NCBI GenBank assembly: GCA_029948255.1
Contig: JALIZF010001544.1
Coordinates: 62,001-126,000 of the forward strand
Source of the DNA: Telmatactis stephensoni
Taxonomy: Eukaryota; Cnidaria; Anthozoa; Actiniaria; Isophelliidae
Reading direction: 5' to 3'
Length of the DNA stretch: 64,000 bases
In this document: piece by piece, positions 1 through 11,406 of the stretch
Layout: the number at the start of each line of letters is the position of its first letter
Position numbering within the stretch: position 1 is the first letter of the stretch
Program-made: the position numbers and the translations under genes
Notes under the pieces: model-generated
The model's input: only the letters and a program-made list of their open reading frames with translations
What the model was told of the DNA's origin: nothing
The model's database searches: none

Positions 1-1172
1 CTAACGCCCTCAGACGTGAGCTTTTCTCCAAGATAGATGAGTTCAGTTTGCCTGATCTTGCATTTGTCTTTGTTCAAAATCATGTTGATCTCTCGTACAC
101 GGTCCAGAGTTCGCTTCAAGTTCGCGTCATGCTCTTCGATCCTTTTCCCCCAAACGAGGATGTCATCAATATCCGTCTCACATCCATCAATATCAGCGAA
201 TAGTTCGCTGACAGTTCTATGAAAGACTTCCTGTGCAAATACAAATCCGAAAGGCATCACTTCAAAACGGTAACGGCCAAACGGTGTATTGAAAGTGGTG
301 AGAAGAGAGCTTTCTCTGTCTAATGGTATCTGCCAAAATCCGTTTTGGGCATCTAGATGACTGAAATATTTTGCGCCCGCGAGCCGTGCAGTGATTTCTT
401 CTTGAGTAGGTAATTGATAGTGCTCACGTTTCACAGCCTTGTTTAGGTCGCGGGGGTCAATGCAAATTCTCAGTTTGCCAGATCGCTTCTCGTTGACCAC
501 CATTGAGTTCACCCATTCTGTCGGCTCTTGAACTTTTGATATCACTCCTGCCGTTTCCATGCCTTCTAGTTCGTCTTTAACTCTGTCATGCAGCATTGCT
601 GGGATTTTTCTTGGAGGGTGGATAACTGGTTGCGCGTGTTCGTTGATTTTAATGTGATAGGGCTCAGATATCCGCCCTAAGCCTTCAAAGCATGTGGGGT
701 ATTTGTCGATTATCTCCTGTTTAGTTAGCCGGTTGAGTGTATTGTTGTCGGGCTTTGATGACACATGATTGATGTTGAATGAAATCAGATCAAGGATTTT
801 GCAATCCTTGCATCCAAGGAGAGACTTGCCACTGTCAACAACTTGGAAATTAACAAAATGCTTCATGTTCTTGAAGTTACATAACAAAGAACACTGTCCA
901 ATAACAGGAATGTTATGACCACCAAACACGGTGAGACGTGCATGCGATGCCTGTAGTTTTCTACATGGATGTTTTTGTGGAATGATTTTGTCAAAATCCT
1001 CTTTGGTTAGAATGCTCGTTTCGGCTCCGGTATCAAGCTTGATTCTAAGGCTGTGGTTACCAATACGTATATTGGCAAACTGTTCATTTCTGTTTACTGA
1101 GTCGATGGTTATCTGATCGATTCCGTGATCAGGATATTCATTGTCACTGTACTCTAGTTCATGCACTCGAGG
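1..1172 (-). pseudogene. pol: Gypsy pol fragment: aspartic protease and reverse transcriptase
   Basis: The frame is open from about 1172 to the left edge. A retropepsin active site (LDTGAETSIL) lies near 1030. Reverse transcriptase follows, with a primer-grip and fingers region around 480-560 (KLRICIDPRDLN), YFSHLDAQNGFWQIPL near 370 and the catalytic DIDDILVWG near 160. The catalytic motif has I in place of the usual Y or A before DD. RNase H and integrase would lie beyond the window. This stretch has no start codon of its own and would be made as a gag-pol product. Confidence 0.88.
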
Positions 1173-1783
1173 TCAGTTTGTAGCTTGATACAGGCTTGAT
1201 CGGCAGTATTTCGCGAAATGTCCCAATTTAGAACATTTATTGCAGGCTTTACCATATGATCTTGGTTTGTGGGTGGGTTATTGAGAGCTTTCTCGAGCGT
1301 GAGGTCCGCTTCTCGCAGCAGTCGTTCTTTTAACGTCTGATCCAGTACTCCACACACAATTCTGTCACGTATGAGAGAGTCCTTAAGGTCTTTAAATTCA
1401 CATGTCGATGCGAGAGTCCTTAGAACTGTGGCGTATTGGTCGATTTTTTCACCTTGTTGTTGGTTGCGAGTGTTGAATTTGTGACGTTTGAAAGTTACGT
1501 TCTTCCTAGGATTACAGTAGGCTTTGAATGCCGTCTTGATTTCTGTCACAGTCCTCTTCCAAACACTTTCACCGTCATCATTTGTAGTGGTTTCATCTGG
1601 CAGATTGAGAGTTTTGTAGATTTCACGTCCCTTTTTGCCAATACATAGAAGGAAGTAGGAACATTTCTCTTCTTGTGTTTTGGTCTTCAGCTCGGTCTTC
1701 TCAAAAAGATTCCAATGCTCTTCAAACTGGCGGTAATTTCGCTCACGTTGCCCTCGAACAACATTTCTTTGGGCGCTGCCCAC
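1154..1783 (-). pseudogene. gag: Gypsy gag-like protein, frameshifted C-terminus
   Basis: The 209-residue reading frame has the character of a retrotransposon capsid: charged and alpha-helical, with FEEHWNLF near residue 20 and KRHKFNTRNQQQGEKIDQYA in the middle. The expected CCHC zinc knuckle (CNKCSKLGHFAKYC) is encoded at about 1205-1245, but in the next frame, which is also the pol frame. Gag was therefore probably continuous with pol in the ancestor, and a one-base shift near 1240 breaks it here. An in-frame TGA at 1173-1175 separates the knuckle from pol. Confidence 0.8.
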
Positions 1784-1846
1784 TGGATATTAGATGTCAT
1801 AGCTGTATAGAGACGATTGCTTCCAAATTTGCTCGATTAAAAGAGA

Positions 1847-1862
1847 CCACTTTCTGACACCA
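1847..1862 (-). other. Primer binding site, probably tRNA-Leu type
   Basis: Directly after the LTR end the minus strand reads TGGTGTCAGAAAGTGG. TGG at the start pairs with a tRNA CCA tail, and the remainder resembles the 3' end of an animal tRNA-Leu. The tRNA assignment is from memory of family conventions; the position next to the LTR is seen directly. Confidence 0.75.
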
Positions 1863-1972
1863 TGTTGTGTTGCTCCGTGTCCTTTATTGAATGAATCTAT
1901 GAAACCCCTACATTCTAATATTACATGTCTATAATTAGTATGTGTAGCGGAAGTGACGTACTACATATTACA
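1863..1972 (-). repeat. 5' LTR, 110 bp, TG...CA
   Basis: Read on the minus strand, the segment starts TGTAATATG and ends ACACAACA, so it has the canonical TG/CA ends. It has an AATAAA-like signal about 25 bases before its end. It is very short for an LTR, but the start matches the abrupt end of transposase homology and the end abuts a primer binding site, so both borders are supported independently. The partner LTR lies outside the window, so identity between LTRs cannot be used for dating. Confidence 0.85.
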
Positions 1973-3237
1973 GATTTTGCTGTGCCTTTGAACCGCTGGT
2001 CCTCATCTTTGCCCCTCATACATTTGTGGCCAAACCACAGTAAAGCACCAGTAAGGTAGTTCTTAATAATAAACAAGCCATTCTTACTGAAATGGCCTCT
2101 TGTGTGCCAAACGCCATCAGATGTGAGCACAGCCCTCTTCCAGCTGCCCAGTGTCATGTCATCTTTCTTCTTCATGTGGGATTTTGCCTCCTCACACATC
2201 TCATTTAAAATATCATTTACATGAGGATAAATAAGGCTGATAACTTCAAAGTACCTGTTCTTTGAAATAGCTGGTATTCCTAAATATTGATTCAGTGTTT
2301 TGTTAAACTTAGCAAAGCCATGCCCAGACACAATAAATGCTACAGCAAGGGATAATCCAACCACCGTCCTTCGAGATCCCTCTATCATTGACGATCCTTG
2401 AAATATTATGTTTCGATGGCTGCAACCGTTACACTGAAACATGATGTTTAAGGTACCTCCAAGGCCAAGAGTTTCAATTTTGGATGGAACAAGGATACCT
2501 AAGTATAAAAGAGACAGTATAAAATATAAATCAAAAATCAAAAAATTGTCTACTGCAGTGCAAACTGACTTTTATTGATTAATAGCACTGCTCCCAGCCA
2601 TTCAGAATCTAGAATTTTTCATGTCTATTATACATGTAAAACAATAACGCTCATTCCAACACTCGCATTTGGATATAAAGTTTGCTAATAATCGCACAAA
2701 CAAGGATCACAAGGCCAGTCACGCGTTGTGTGTTGATAAATTCACTGTTTATTTGGATATACATAAGCTTCATTCATGACTCTTACCATTGCAATCATCG
2801 GTGGAACATCTGGATGTTTTATTTATACTTTCCAGGAAGCTTGCAAGTTGTGTGGACTCACAAACAAACAACTGGCGCTCAAACGTTACAGCTGTACTCA
2901 TCCTCTCTCCTTTCTTCACAGGGCTCGGTTCATACTCTGAGAATTCTGCGGGGCTGCTCTCTTCCGAAGATTCTTCGATGCACAACTCGTTCCCTCTATT
3001 TGGAAGGGTGTCTTTCACTTTGTCAGTATTATGATACAAAGTCTTTCCTGGCGACCGAAACTTCTCCTTCTCAAACAAACCATAGTCATGTACCTCTGAA
3101 CTCCATTGAGCTGGAAGCACAAAGTCTCGTCGAGAACCGCCTCCAATTCCTCTTGCCTCAGCTCCTGCTTTTCCTCTAGCTGACTGCAACCGTTTTCTCT
3201 CCGCTTTAGTTAAAGATTTCCGTTTTCTCTTAGGCAT
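1973..3237 (-). pseudogene. Kolobok-like transposase, copy I, truncated by LTR element
   Basis: Exon 1 (3237 down to 2787) starts MPKRKRK, a basic leader, followed by an acidic serine-rich region and the motif FVCES; it ends at a good donor (G/GTAAGA). Intron 1 is 2499-2786. Exon 2 (2498 down to 1973) holds the start of the DDE core, with GLGGTLN, GFAKFNKTLNQ and the conserved block SDGVWHTRGHFSKNG containing the first catalytic aspartate. The frame is open until it meets the Gypsy LTR. Exon 1 here is undamaged, unlike copy III, so the two copies complement each other for annotation. The core resembles what Pfam calls a Mutator-like transposase, but the TTAA target favours Kolobok. Confidence 0.8.
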
Positions 3238-4016
3238 ATTTACACTATTTCCAACAACACTTTTAAGATTTATATGACGCTTTTCGCTGAATCAAAATGA
3301 CGGGTAAGAACTTGTGCAAAACTTAACCGGAAGTAAATTGTCGATATCACGCCTTCTCGCATGCTTCTGCATAGCAACCACATAGCGACTAGTCAAAACA
3401 AAGGCTTTTTGAAGCCTGTGTATACCCTAGAAGGGATGTTTTATGTCCAAGATGGCTGACCAAGATGGCGGAACATCATGGAAGCTTCGTTTCACAGTTT
3501 TAAGCAAAACTACAAGTGAAAGGAAAAGATTTGTTGACAAAGTTTGTTTTATATGAGCTTCTCAATCATTATTCTCGCTAGCAATGTAAGCTTTTTAGAT
3601 GAAATTTGCTACACTTCTTCAAAATACCGAGAAGAAGAAACGCGTGCTTGCGACTTGCATTTGAGTAAGTGTACATGATTTTATTGCCGATTAATGGACA
3701 AATAATAAAACTTTTGATTTCTCTGAGAATATTCGTAATTTCTCAGGTCGAAAGCACACGATCCTGTGTTTGTATGTGCTTTTCAAGAATCCCTTTTTAG
3801 ATTTAAAATAGATTCATTATTTACGGAGAGAAATGCGATAAATGTAAAAACACATCCAGTGTGGGGGGGGGGGGGGGGCGTTGTAATCAAATTATGAAAA
3901 GGTATCATGTTACACAAAACCATGGTATATCTGTTTCTAAATAAACATTCTCTTAATGTGGACACTCTGAAACTAGAATATTTATTTCAGAAAGAGTTAC
4001 AGGCCTTAGAAAGGGG

Positions 4017-4040
4017 CTTCAAATAGCCAGTGCAACTACC
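4017..4040 (-). repeat. Right terminal inverted repeat of Kolobok-like copy I
   Basis: It matches the terminus of copy III (59266-59289) with few substitutions and ends directly at TTAA. The same TTAA (4041-4044) also borders the piggyBac-type element that starts at 4045. Confidence 0.8.
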
Positions 4041-4942
4041 TTAAGGACGGTGCCCACTATTGTCAGCGCATGGCCCTTCATAGTGAAAACATCGTAAAAA
4101 CAAAGCAGTTTTGCGATATTTGGATAAATAAAACTTACTTGCTTGTAGGAAAAACATTTGACTGTTCCTGTAGTAGAATTAAATTCAGTATTGATGAATA
4201 AAACTTGCTTAAAAACCACTGTTTTGATCACAAGGACTAGATTTGCCTATTGGTCGCCATCTTGGAAATGTTCCATAATGCTTTGTAAAATCTGTCTATA
4301 CTCTGTATGGAGGGCTAGGGATTTCATTGTATTTCGTGCGTTTATCGGTAAATAACTTCTTAACCCTTTCACCAAAGGAATCCCAGCACGAAAAAACACC
4401 CAAAACAACAGAAAACCAGCAATTTTTTAATCCCATCGAATCAATTTTATTTGAACTGATATTTAAACATGAAGGAGTTATTTTCATTTATAGGAACCCC
4501 ATATTCAAATGAAAGGTTTGGAAGTGAACTTTCTTTTCTAGATGTTGGTTTGGCGAACTTGTGACTCTAACATGAGATTGAGGCTGTCAAAGTTACAATT
4601 TATTGAAAATTCACATGGACAGAAAAAAATTCCAAATATCAACACAAAACATCACATTTTGTAAAGATATTAATAAAACATGTCTTCTTTTAAGTATCTA
4701 ATGCCAAGTAGTTTATCAAAATGATGATCTCCCATCAAGATAAAGGTTTGAAAAGTGTAATAATATTTGCAAATGTGTTCCTATTGCATCGCCATGGGTT
4801 TGCTAGAATATGGGTTTAACAAATGAATAACCAGGCATTTCTGAAATCAAAAATGTCAGTTAAAGTACAGTTGTTTATCACATATTGCTGTCAGTATTAT
4901 AGATGAAAGTTTAGTGCTTACACAAGCTAAATTTTGGAAAGA

Positions 4943-7480
4943 CTAGCCATTTTTTGGAATGACCCTGTCAAAAGAGAATGTTAACTCTTTCCAATATTCC
5001 ACCTTGGTATGCCAAGCTCTGAAACAGTTCATTTCCCTGCTGATGCACAAATATACTTTGCAACAGTCACACATGAAAGTGGTTTTGGTTATCATCTTTC
5101 TTTGGGACATCTGGGTGAGAAGGCATGTAGCGGTGCCTTCTCTCAGTACAGACTTGACAGGTGTGATCACAGCCAATACCCTTGACAGGAAGATGGTCTC
5201 CAACATTTGAAAAAGGGTTTGCTTGTCTTTTCCTTCCAGGTCTTATCCTTTCCATCCTCCAATTTCCAACCAGCTGCAGTATTAATTCCTCTCTAAAGGT
5301 TGCAAAGCATCTCCTTTTTCCAGGAGGGGAATGGTCTACAAAAAAGCCTTCAATGATGTATGAGTTAAAAGCCACAGCCTCTAGGAATTTTATAACAAGC
5401 TGCATATACCAGCGCATTTGTCTCCTATTCTTCATAACAGTCATTACTATCTACACCACCCATGTGAGAATTATAGTCCTCTATCATGGAATGTGCTTGT
5501 ACATCAACTACTTCATATCCACCACCACGCTGTCGTTGGTTCCGCTGAATTGTAGTTACTTCATCTGGAGAATGACAAGAGGACAAGAAATGGACTAATT
5601 TGTTGTCTTTCCAGCTAAGGGCAACAATGCCATGATAACTCCTGAGCTCAAAGCTACCTCTTGCTCCCATTCTTGATGCTTTGAGATCTTTTAAAGCAGG
5701 AGGAAACCCTTTTCTGTTGGATCGAACAGTACCAAAAACATAAATACTTCGTGCCTGCAAGTACAGGCATAAAGGAAGACTATTGCAAAAATTGTCAATG
5801 TATAAATAGTGTCCTTTCCCGTGTAAATCACTAGTTAGACGTGCTACAACGGCTCCTGACTTCCCTATGTCTGAAACTTCCTGTTCTCCTCTAGCATTGC
5901 CTAGATAGACCTCGAATTTGGAGAGATATGCTGTTTCTGAATCACACAGTTCATAGAGTTTGATACCCCAGCGGACTGGTTTTGACAAAATCCGTTTAAA
6001 TGAAAGTTTCCCTTTGTAAGGTTTCATACACTCATCAATACTGATTTTTTTCCACAGTTGAAATTTCTTTTGAAAGTTAGCTGCAGTTCTTCAATGAGGG
6101 GCCGAATCTTTGCAAGTTTATCTTGTCTAGCAACTTCATTTAATCTATCTACAGCCAAGCGATCGGGATCAGAAAAAAACACATAATGATTTAAAAACTG
6201 AAATCTCTTTAATGTAAATACATGTTTAAATCCAGGTACTAAAAACAGCCATTTTTGTGGTTACTCTCGAAGAGAGAACCACTATGTTATCGTGTAGAAT
6301 AAGTCTGTAACCGTAACTGTCAACGAACTGTCGAAAGCACGAAGTCTCACGAAGTACTCAAATCGGTCTCCGATTTCTTTACGATACATACACGAAAATG
6401 CCTCATGGTTCTCCGCTCATCTCCGCTTGACCTTGAAGAGTATCTTGAGTGGTAAGTACGATTTGCTTGTTTTTTATTGTATTTATGAAAGTTTATCTAT
6501 CACAGCTTTCATTGTATACAATTAATAGGGATAATGAAGCTTTTTTGTGTTTTTCAAGTTTTCAGTAGACCGATCTTTATGGCGGTATTTCGCCATGAAT
6601 CAACAACCATCGATTTCTTCCAATGAAGTTGTCTCTTTACAGATGCCAAGCAGCCAAAAACAAAAGAAATACAAATTGAATAAACCCCATTGTGGTTATA
6701 TTGAGCCTCTTATTAAGAGGATAGAACCAAGCATTTATACTTTGTAAACTGTTACAGTTTTAATAAAATGTTAAAAGTTTGTACAGTTATCTTGATTTAT
6801 GAATATATTTGCATTTTTAATTTTAATGGGCTATCCCAGGTTTTATAAGAGGAATATATCTTTTGAAATGCCTACGTAACATAAATTTATTTTTCGTTCT
6901 TTATGTTGCAGTGAATTTACAGACTCTTGGGTACTAATATACTGGTTCATAAACGCCTCATATCTACTTATGTTTCTAAATAGAGTAACCACATGCGCTC
7001 ATAGAGCGCCTTTAATTTCTCATCTTGTCTGAAATAGTTTTCATAGCAAGGAAGGTTCACATCCTTGTTCATAGTAAGCAAAAAGGCCAGGAATGCTTTA
7101 AGTTCTCTTATATCTGTCAATGGCTTGTCAAGTTGGCTTTTCCTGTTTTTACTGTAAACCAACGGTTTGTCCAGCCATCCACCTTTTGCAAGAATTCATC
7201 AGAAATTTGAACAATTTGAAAAGATCAATAGGTTTTCCTTCATCAGGCATTTGATTAATTGTTGGTCCACAGTCTCTCTTCTGGTGAAAACAGTGTGCAG
7301 TGTGTTTTCATAAAACGATTGAAAGGCTGCTCCATCATGATCATTTCTCCAATCAGTATTGTCGGGAATTTCGTAAGAAAAACCTCCAAAATCTTCTTCA
7401 TCACTTTATTCTCCAAATACATCCTCTAAATCCTCGTCAGAATCACTCTCTGAACTTTCCAAGTCATCTGAATCACTCAT
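4943..7480 (-). pseudogene. piggyBac-type transposase, multiply broken
   Basis: The start is MSDSDDLESSESDSD at 7480, an acidic leader typical of the family, stopped by TAA at 7406-7408. An N-terminal segment (IRELKAFLAFLLTMNKDVN) lies near 7100. The DDE region at 5425-6027 has SIDECMKPYKGK upstream, LYIDNFCNSLPLCLYL and YNSHMGGVDSND, which hold conserved aspartates. The C-terminal cysteine-rich domain (CQVC ... CDCCKVYLC) lies at 4990-5160. Frameshifts occur near 6060, 5440 and 5070, and a 738-bp insert (6256-6993) interrupts the middle. It cannot encode an active enzyme. Confidence 0.88.
6256..6993. mobile_element. Non-autonomous inverted-repeat element inside piggyBac transposase
   Basis: The terminal repeats are TGTGGTTACTCT at 6256-6267 and AGAGTAACCACA at 6982-6993. 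Transposase coding resumes on each side, so this is an insertion. A second small hairpin (GGTTACTCTCG / AGAGAGAACC) overlaps the left end. The interior is AT-rich; the only longer reading frame (6547-6747, plus) matches nothing I know. The target duplication is not obvious, so I do not assign a superfamily. Confidence 0.7.
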
Positions 7481-8216
7481 AACAATGATTGTCTTTTAAA
7501 AATGGCGGCCGTCAACGCGCACTCGAACGTTAACCTTTCTCTCGCTTCTTTCTCAAAAATATCATATGACACAATATGGCGGAAAGCACGTGCTTCGGGT
7601 GTTTTTACATTGGAGATTTTGTCAACTTGAGTAGCCCCCATATAGAGCCAATTATCCAGTAGTTTCCAGCTTCCAAATGTTAAACGATCAAATTCCGGAA
7701 AACCGGGATAGTTCGTGTGGAATACAAAAGTATATTCCCGGAAAAGCGTGATACTATGGTGAAAGGGTTAAATCGCCTTGATACCCCTCTTTTTTTCTTT
7801 TGTAAATTATAAACCAAAGAAAAATCTAGAATTATATAAGCTTTTTATAAATTTATAATTGAAGAATATCACATATTATATTTAGCAATCATAGACTAGA
7901 ACATCCTAAAACCAAGTAAATATATAAAAAAAACATTATTTTCTTTGTTTTCGCGGTTTTATGGAATTATGCTTAGAGTGTTTTAGGAAAAAAAAAATTG
8001 AAACTTATTGGAAGTATAGAGGATTTTTAAATTTTTTCTTTGGGACGTCAAAAATGCATTTTCAGCAACATTTGATGACGTATAACTCATTAAAATGCAT
8101 GGTGACCCGCAATTTTTTTCTTGGATTCTAACAGCCTACAATGGGTTCTTTCACACCCATATAGATTTTAGAGAAAGTAATTACTTTCACATTAGAGGGC
8201 ACCGTCCATAAATAGT

Positions 8217-9834
8217 CTAAACGGAGTCATTGTATCTTGCTGGTGGTTTCACGGTGCATCCTGACTTGGTAGTGTATGATGATGTTTGACTTGATGCTGT
8301 AGGTGTAGAAGCTGTGTCAGTGGAGGTGTTGTTTGCATTTGCCATAACTGCAGCTGCAGTAGTTTTCTTAGGTGGTTCAGATGTGGTGGTATCTGATGTT
8401 GTGGTTTCTGATGATAGATCCTTTAACGTGTCTGAGGCTTGTCCATGTGTTACTTTGGTGTCCCTCAGATGTACTCTGTTCCGTTTGTACTTCCGTCCAT
8501 TTACTTCAACTATGTAGCTGCGTGGTGTGGTGTCTTCACGTTTCACTGTGCCAGCTTTCCAGTCACTTCGAGGCTGCTGTGGGTGTGCTTTCATCATGAC
8601 AGGTTGACCAACCACTAGTTTTGGGAGTGGCGTAGCATGTAGGTCATGGTATAGTTTGGCTTTCTTTCTTTTCTGTACCACTTGAGCTGTGACATTGGCT
8701 TGGACTTCAGGCTTGTACATGTTGTGTCCACATGGCATGAAAGATCTAGTTCTGCGAGACAGAAGTCTTTGAGCAGGTGAGTTTGTCATCCCTGGTGTAA
8801 GTGTGTTTCGCCATTCCAATATGGCTTTCCACACGTCATGTCTTTCCTTCCTTGCCTTCTTGATTATGCTCTTCATAATTTTCACTGCAGATTCTGCTTT
8901 TCCATTTGTTTTGTGGTGATGGGGACTTGTGGTCACATGAGTGATGTCCTAGTCATCTGCGAAGGTCTTGAATTCCTGCGAGGCATAGTTGCTTCCATTG
9001 TCAGTTATTAAAACTGCTGGTGAGCCATGTGTAGCAAAGATGGGTTTCACCTGTTCAATGAGAGCTGCTGTGGTCATGTCAGGTAACTCTGCAACTTCAA
9101 TGTAATCAGAATAGAGGTCAACCAATACAATGTAATGTAGTCCATCTAGTTCAAAACAATCACTAGCTATGGCTTGCCATGGTAGTTGTGGAATAGGATG
9201 GGTCATCATTGGTTCTTTTTGAGTGGCAGGTTGTGTTGCTTGGCAGGTTTTGCAGCTATTCACAGCATCAGTGACCAATACATGATGAATTCCTAAGTGT
9301 GATGCATGAGCTCTAGTGGTTAGCTCCTTTCTCATAGTAGAGGGTATGATGATTCTCATTCCTCGATATGCTACTCCATTCTGTGTAGTAAGTTCATCTC
9401 TGTAAGGCCAGTATTCACGAACAGATAGTGGTACATTTGACTTGGTCAGGCCACCCATCTTTGATGATATTCATCAGAGTTTGGAGAGAGGTGTCCTTGC
9501 TCATCCTTGTATCGGTTACAAAGAGTGAATCTTTGGAATCAATGTCCTCAAACTCAGTGAATAGTTCCTTGTCTTCTTGAATCTGAAAGATCTGATAGGG
9601 GGGTGTATCCTTGTTGACATCCTTGCTTGGTAGGGCAGCCCTTGACAGTGTGTCACTGATAAACATCTTAGGTCCTGGCTTGTATTCCAGTTGAAGTGAG
9701 TATTTCTGTAATCTTAGTCTCATCCACTGTAGATGTTTGGGATTGGTCAGGATTGGTTTCTTGAAAATAGTGACAAGTGGTTTATTATCTAAATTATGTT
9801 TTGTTTTGAATTTTTTTTCAATGAAAAATATCAT
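8217..9834 (-). pseudogene. pol: Gypsy pol 3' part: RNase H end and integrase
   Basis: From 9834 downwards: RNase H end with QKYSLQLEYKPG and DTLSRAALP, a frameshift near 9440, integrase zinc-binding region reduced by a small deletion (HASHLGIHHV ... CKTCQ), and the integrase core with SDCFELDG, DLYSDYIEV and ITDNGSNYAS. TAG at 8949-8951 stands where the family usually has tryptophan before DITHVTTSPHH. The C-terminal part ends with KPPARYNDSV, a common Gypsy integrase ending. Reverse transcriptase is missing upstream. Its 3' end lies nine bases from the decayed TTAA of the piggyBac/Kolobok insertion. Confidence 0.87.
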
Positions 9835-11406
9835 TTTTCTTTACAAAAGTTTTATCGACTGTTATTGTCACTTCTATGCTGCATGAAATCTGATATTTCA
9901 AGCCGTAACGATGAGAAAACACCTACAATTCATTCGGCGGCTTTGTCATGAATAACAAAATCAGTTAAAACTTTATAGTCTGTAATTGTTGGTGACTAGT
10001 TTGACATTTTGAATACATTTAACCTATTGATATCATTGTTTTCCTAACGGTTGCCAAAAAATTAAATGTTTTGTGAGTTGTTTTACACCAACATCAACAT
10101 CTCTCTGAGTGAATTAAAGTCGAGCAAAATTTTGTAAATTTTGTAAATGTTATGAACCTGGCAGTTTTGTCAATAGCTATCGATTTTCGAGGCAAAAACA
10201 ATTTGACTTACAATGTTCATAGTCATTCTACTGGCTCAAAAATGTAATGCGTGACAGATGATGCAATCTCTAAGTATCTGTCCTCTTATTGATCATAGCT
10301 GACAGCCAATCAGAAAGTGAGAAAATTACAGTACCACCCAGATTTGTCTTAATTTGAATGGGTCTGAACGAGTTTAAATGCAAACACATTGCTCGTTCGA
10401 GTTTAAACGCGTTGCTGCCACCAACATGCTAATCCAGCTAAACAAAAGCAACTGTAAATCCTTTGTAAATCCGGTATCTAGGCAACCTGCCCACGGACCA
10501 ACTCGCACCCGCCAACTCGCCCACATACATTTTTACTTAAAGCCACTCATATCGTTGTCCATCTCGCCCATGTATATAAACTTGGAAAGCTAAGGCAGTT
10601 TATAATGTCTTACTTCAATTAAAAGATCCAAAAAAGTGTTTTAGTTGAATCAAAAGAGAGAAACAAGTGGTTATGTTTACAATTAAGAGTATTTTCACTG
10701 TTTACATTTGATCCGACGAGAAACTAAGGTTGGCAAGACACTTGTCCTCAACCACTACCTAACGAAACCTTTGACAGATTAACCCGTTCAAATGTAAACG
10801 AAAGGTTGTTGTTTCTCTATAATTCATTCAGTATGCTTGGTAGTATTAGAGGAAAGAACTTCAGATTTCTTATGAATATGGAGAACACACCACTGAACAG
10901 AATGTTCGTGTCGATCAAAACTCTTTAATTGGAATTGTCGATCTTGGTTGCTTGTTATCAACTACAAACTTCTTATACACTTTAAAAGAATATTTCCAGC
11001 AACTTATTTAACAAAATAATAACGGTTCTTTGAATGTAGCCAAACAAGTTATCCCAAGTGCGTCCATAGCATCCAATCGTGAAAGTAGTCTAATGAACGT
11101 GATGCCATTTTACCAGTACAACGAAGAGGTCTCTCCAGCCAAACAAACTCAAAAGAGCTGTTCCGCATAAGAACTTTAGGAATGTAAATTAACTTCAGTG
11201 GACCTTAGATATGCAAATAAGACGAACAAAGTACTGAAATGGACAGAAACTGGATAATTTTAAAGCTCTCTGTAGCGCTGTTACTAAGGGATGATGCTCT
11301 TTCATTTAACTAGTTGAATAATTAACTGCAATAGTTACGGTGTTTTCGTTATCTTAAACGTTTTCAAATAATCTTAAATGCCGTTCAGTAAGGAAGGTAC
11401 ATAATT
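9835..11406. other. Non-coding AT-rich stretch with one small hairpin
   Basis: I see no gene here. At 10697-10801 there is a hairpin-like pair (GTTTACATTTGA and TCAAATGTAAAC about 90 bases apart), possibly a small MITE. The remainder shows no repeat or terminus I can defend. Confidence 0.4.

Larger units (their letters stand above)
1..1972 (-). mobile_element. Gypsy (Ty3-like) LTR retrotransposon, 5' part, cut by window edge
   Basis: On the minus strand the order is 5' LTR (1863-1972), primer binding site, gag, aspartic protease and reverse transcriptase, which is the usual order of a Ty3/Gypsy element. The element runs off the left edge, so integrase and the 3' LTR are not visible. It sits inside the transposase exon of Kolobok-like copy I: similarity to the paralogous exon near 56.7 kb stops exactly at 1973, where the LTR starts. 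The retroelement is therefore younger than that transposon copy. Gag and pol carry lesions, so this copy is probably not active. Confidence 0.9.
1..4040 (-). mobile_element. Kolobok-like (TTAA) DNA transposon, copy I, partial
   Basis: The transposase exons at 1973-3237 are close relatives of those at 56003-58481 in copy III. The right terminus at 4017-4040 (AAATAGCCAGTGCAACTACC) matches the terminal repeat of copy III with two visible substitutions and is followed by TTAA. Sequence between the transposase start and this end shares a promoter-like stretch with copy III (GGAAGT, ATCACGCC, GCATAGCAAC). The left half is outside the window or displaced by the Gypsy element. A run of G lies at about 3861-3878. 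Confidence 0.82.
4045..8207 (-). mobile_element. piggyBac-type DNA transposon, 4.2 kb, degraded
   Basis: The ends are inverted repeats: GGACGGTGCCC at 4045 and GGGCACCGTCC ending at 8207, with weaker matching for about ten more bases. TTAA precedes the left end; the right end is followed by ATAA, a one-base decay of TTAA. The interior carries piggyBac transposase pieces on the minus strand. The region 7500-8190 and the region 4045-4940 hold no recognisable gene. Confidence 0.82.

Noticed and set aside
3861..3878. Run of G as a possible telomeric or G-quadruplex regulatory element
   Set aside because: It is a single homopolymer without repeats of a G-rich unit or a nearby promoter.
8314..8599. 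Plus-strand valine- and serine-rich frames
   Set aside because: They are antisense shadows of the Gypsy integrase C-terminus.
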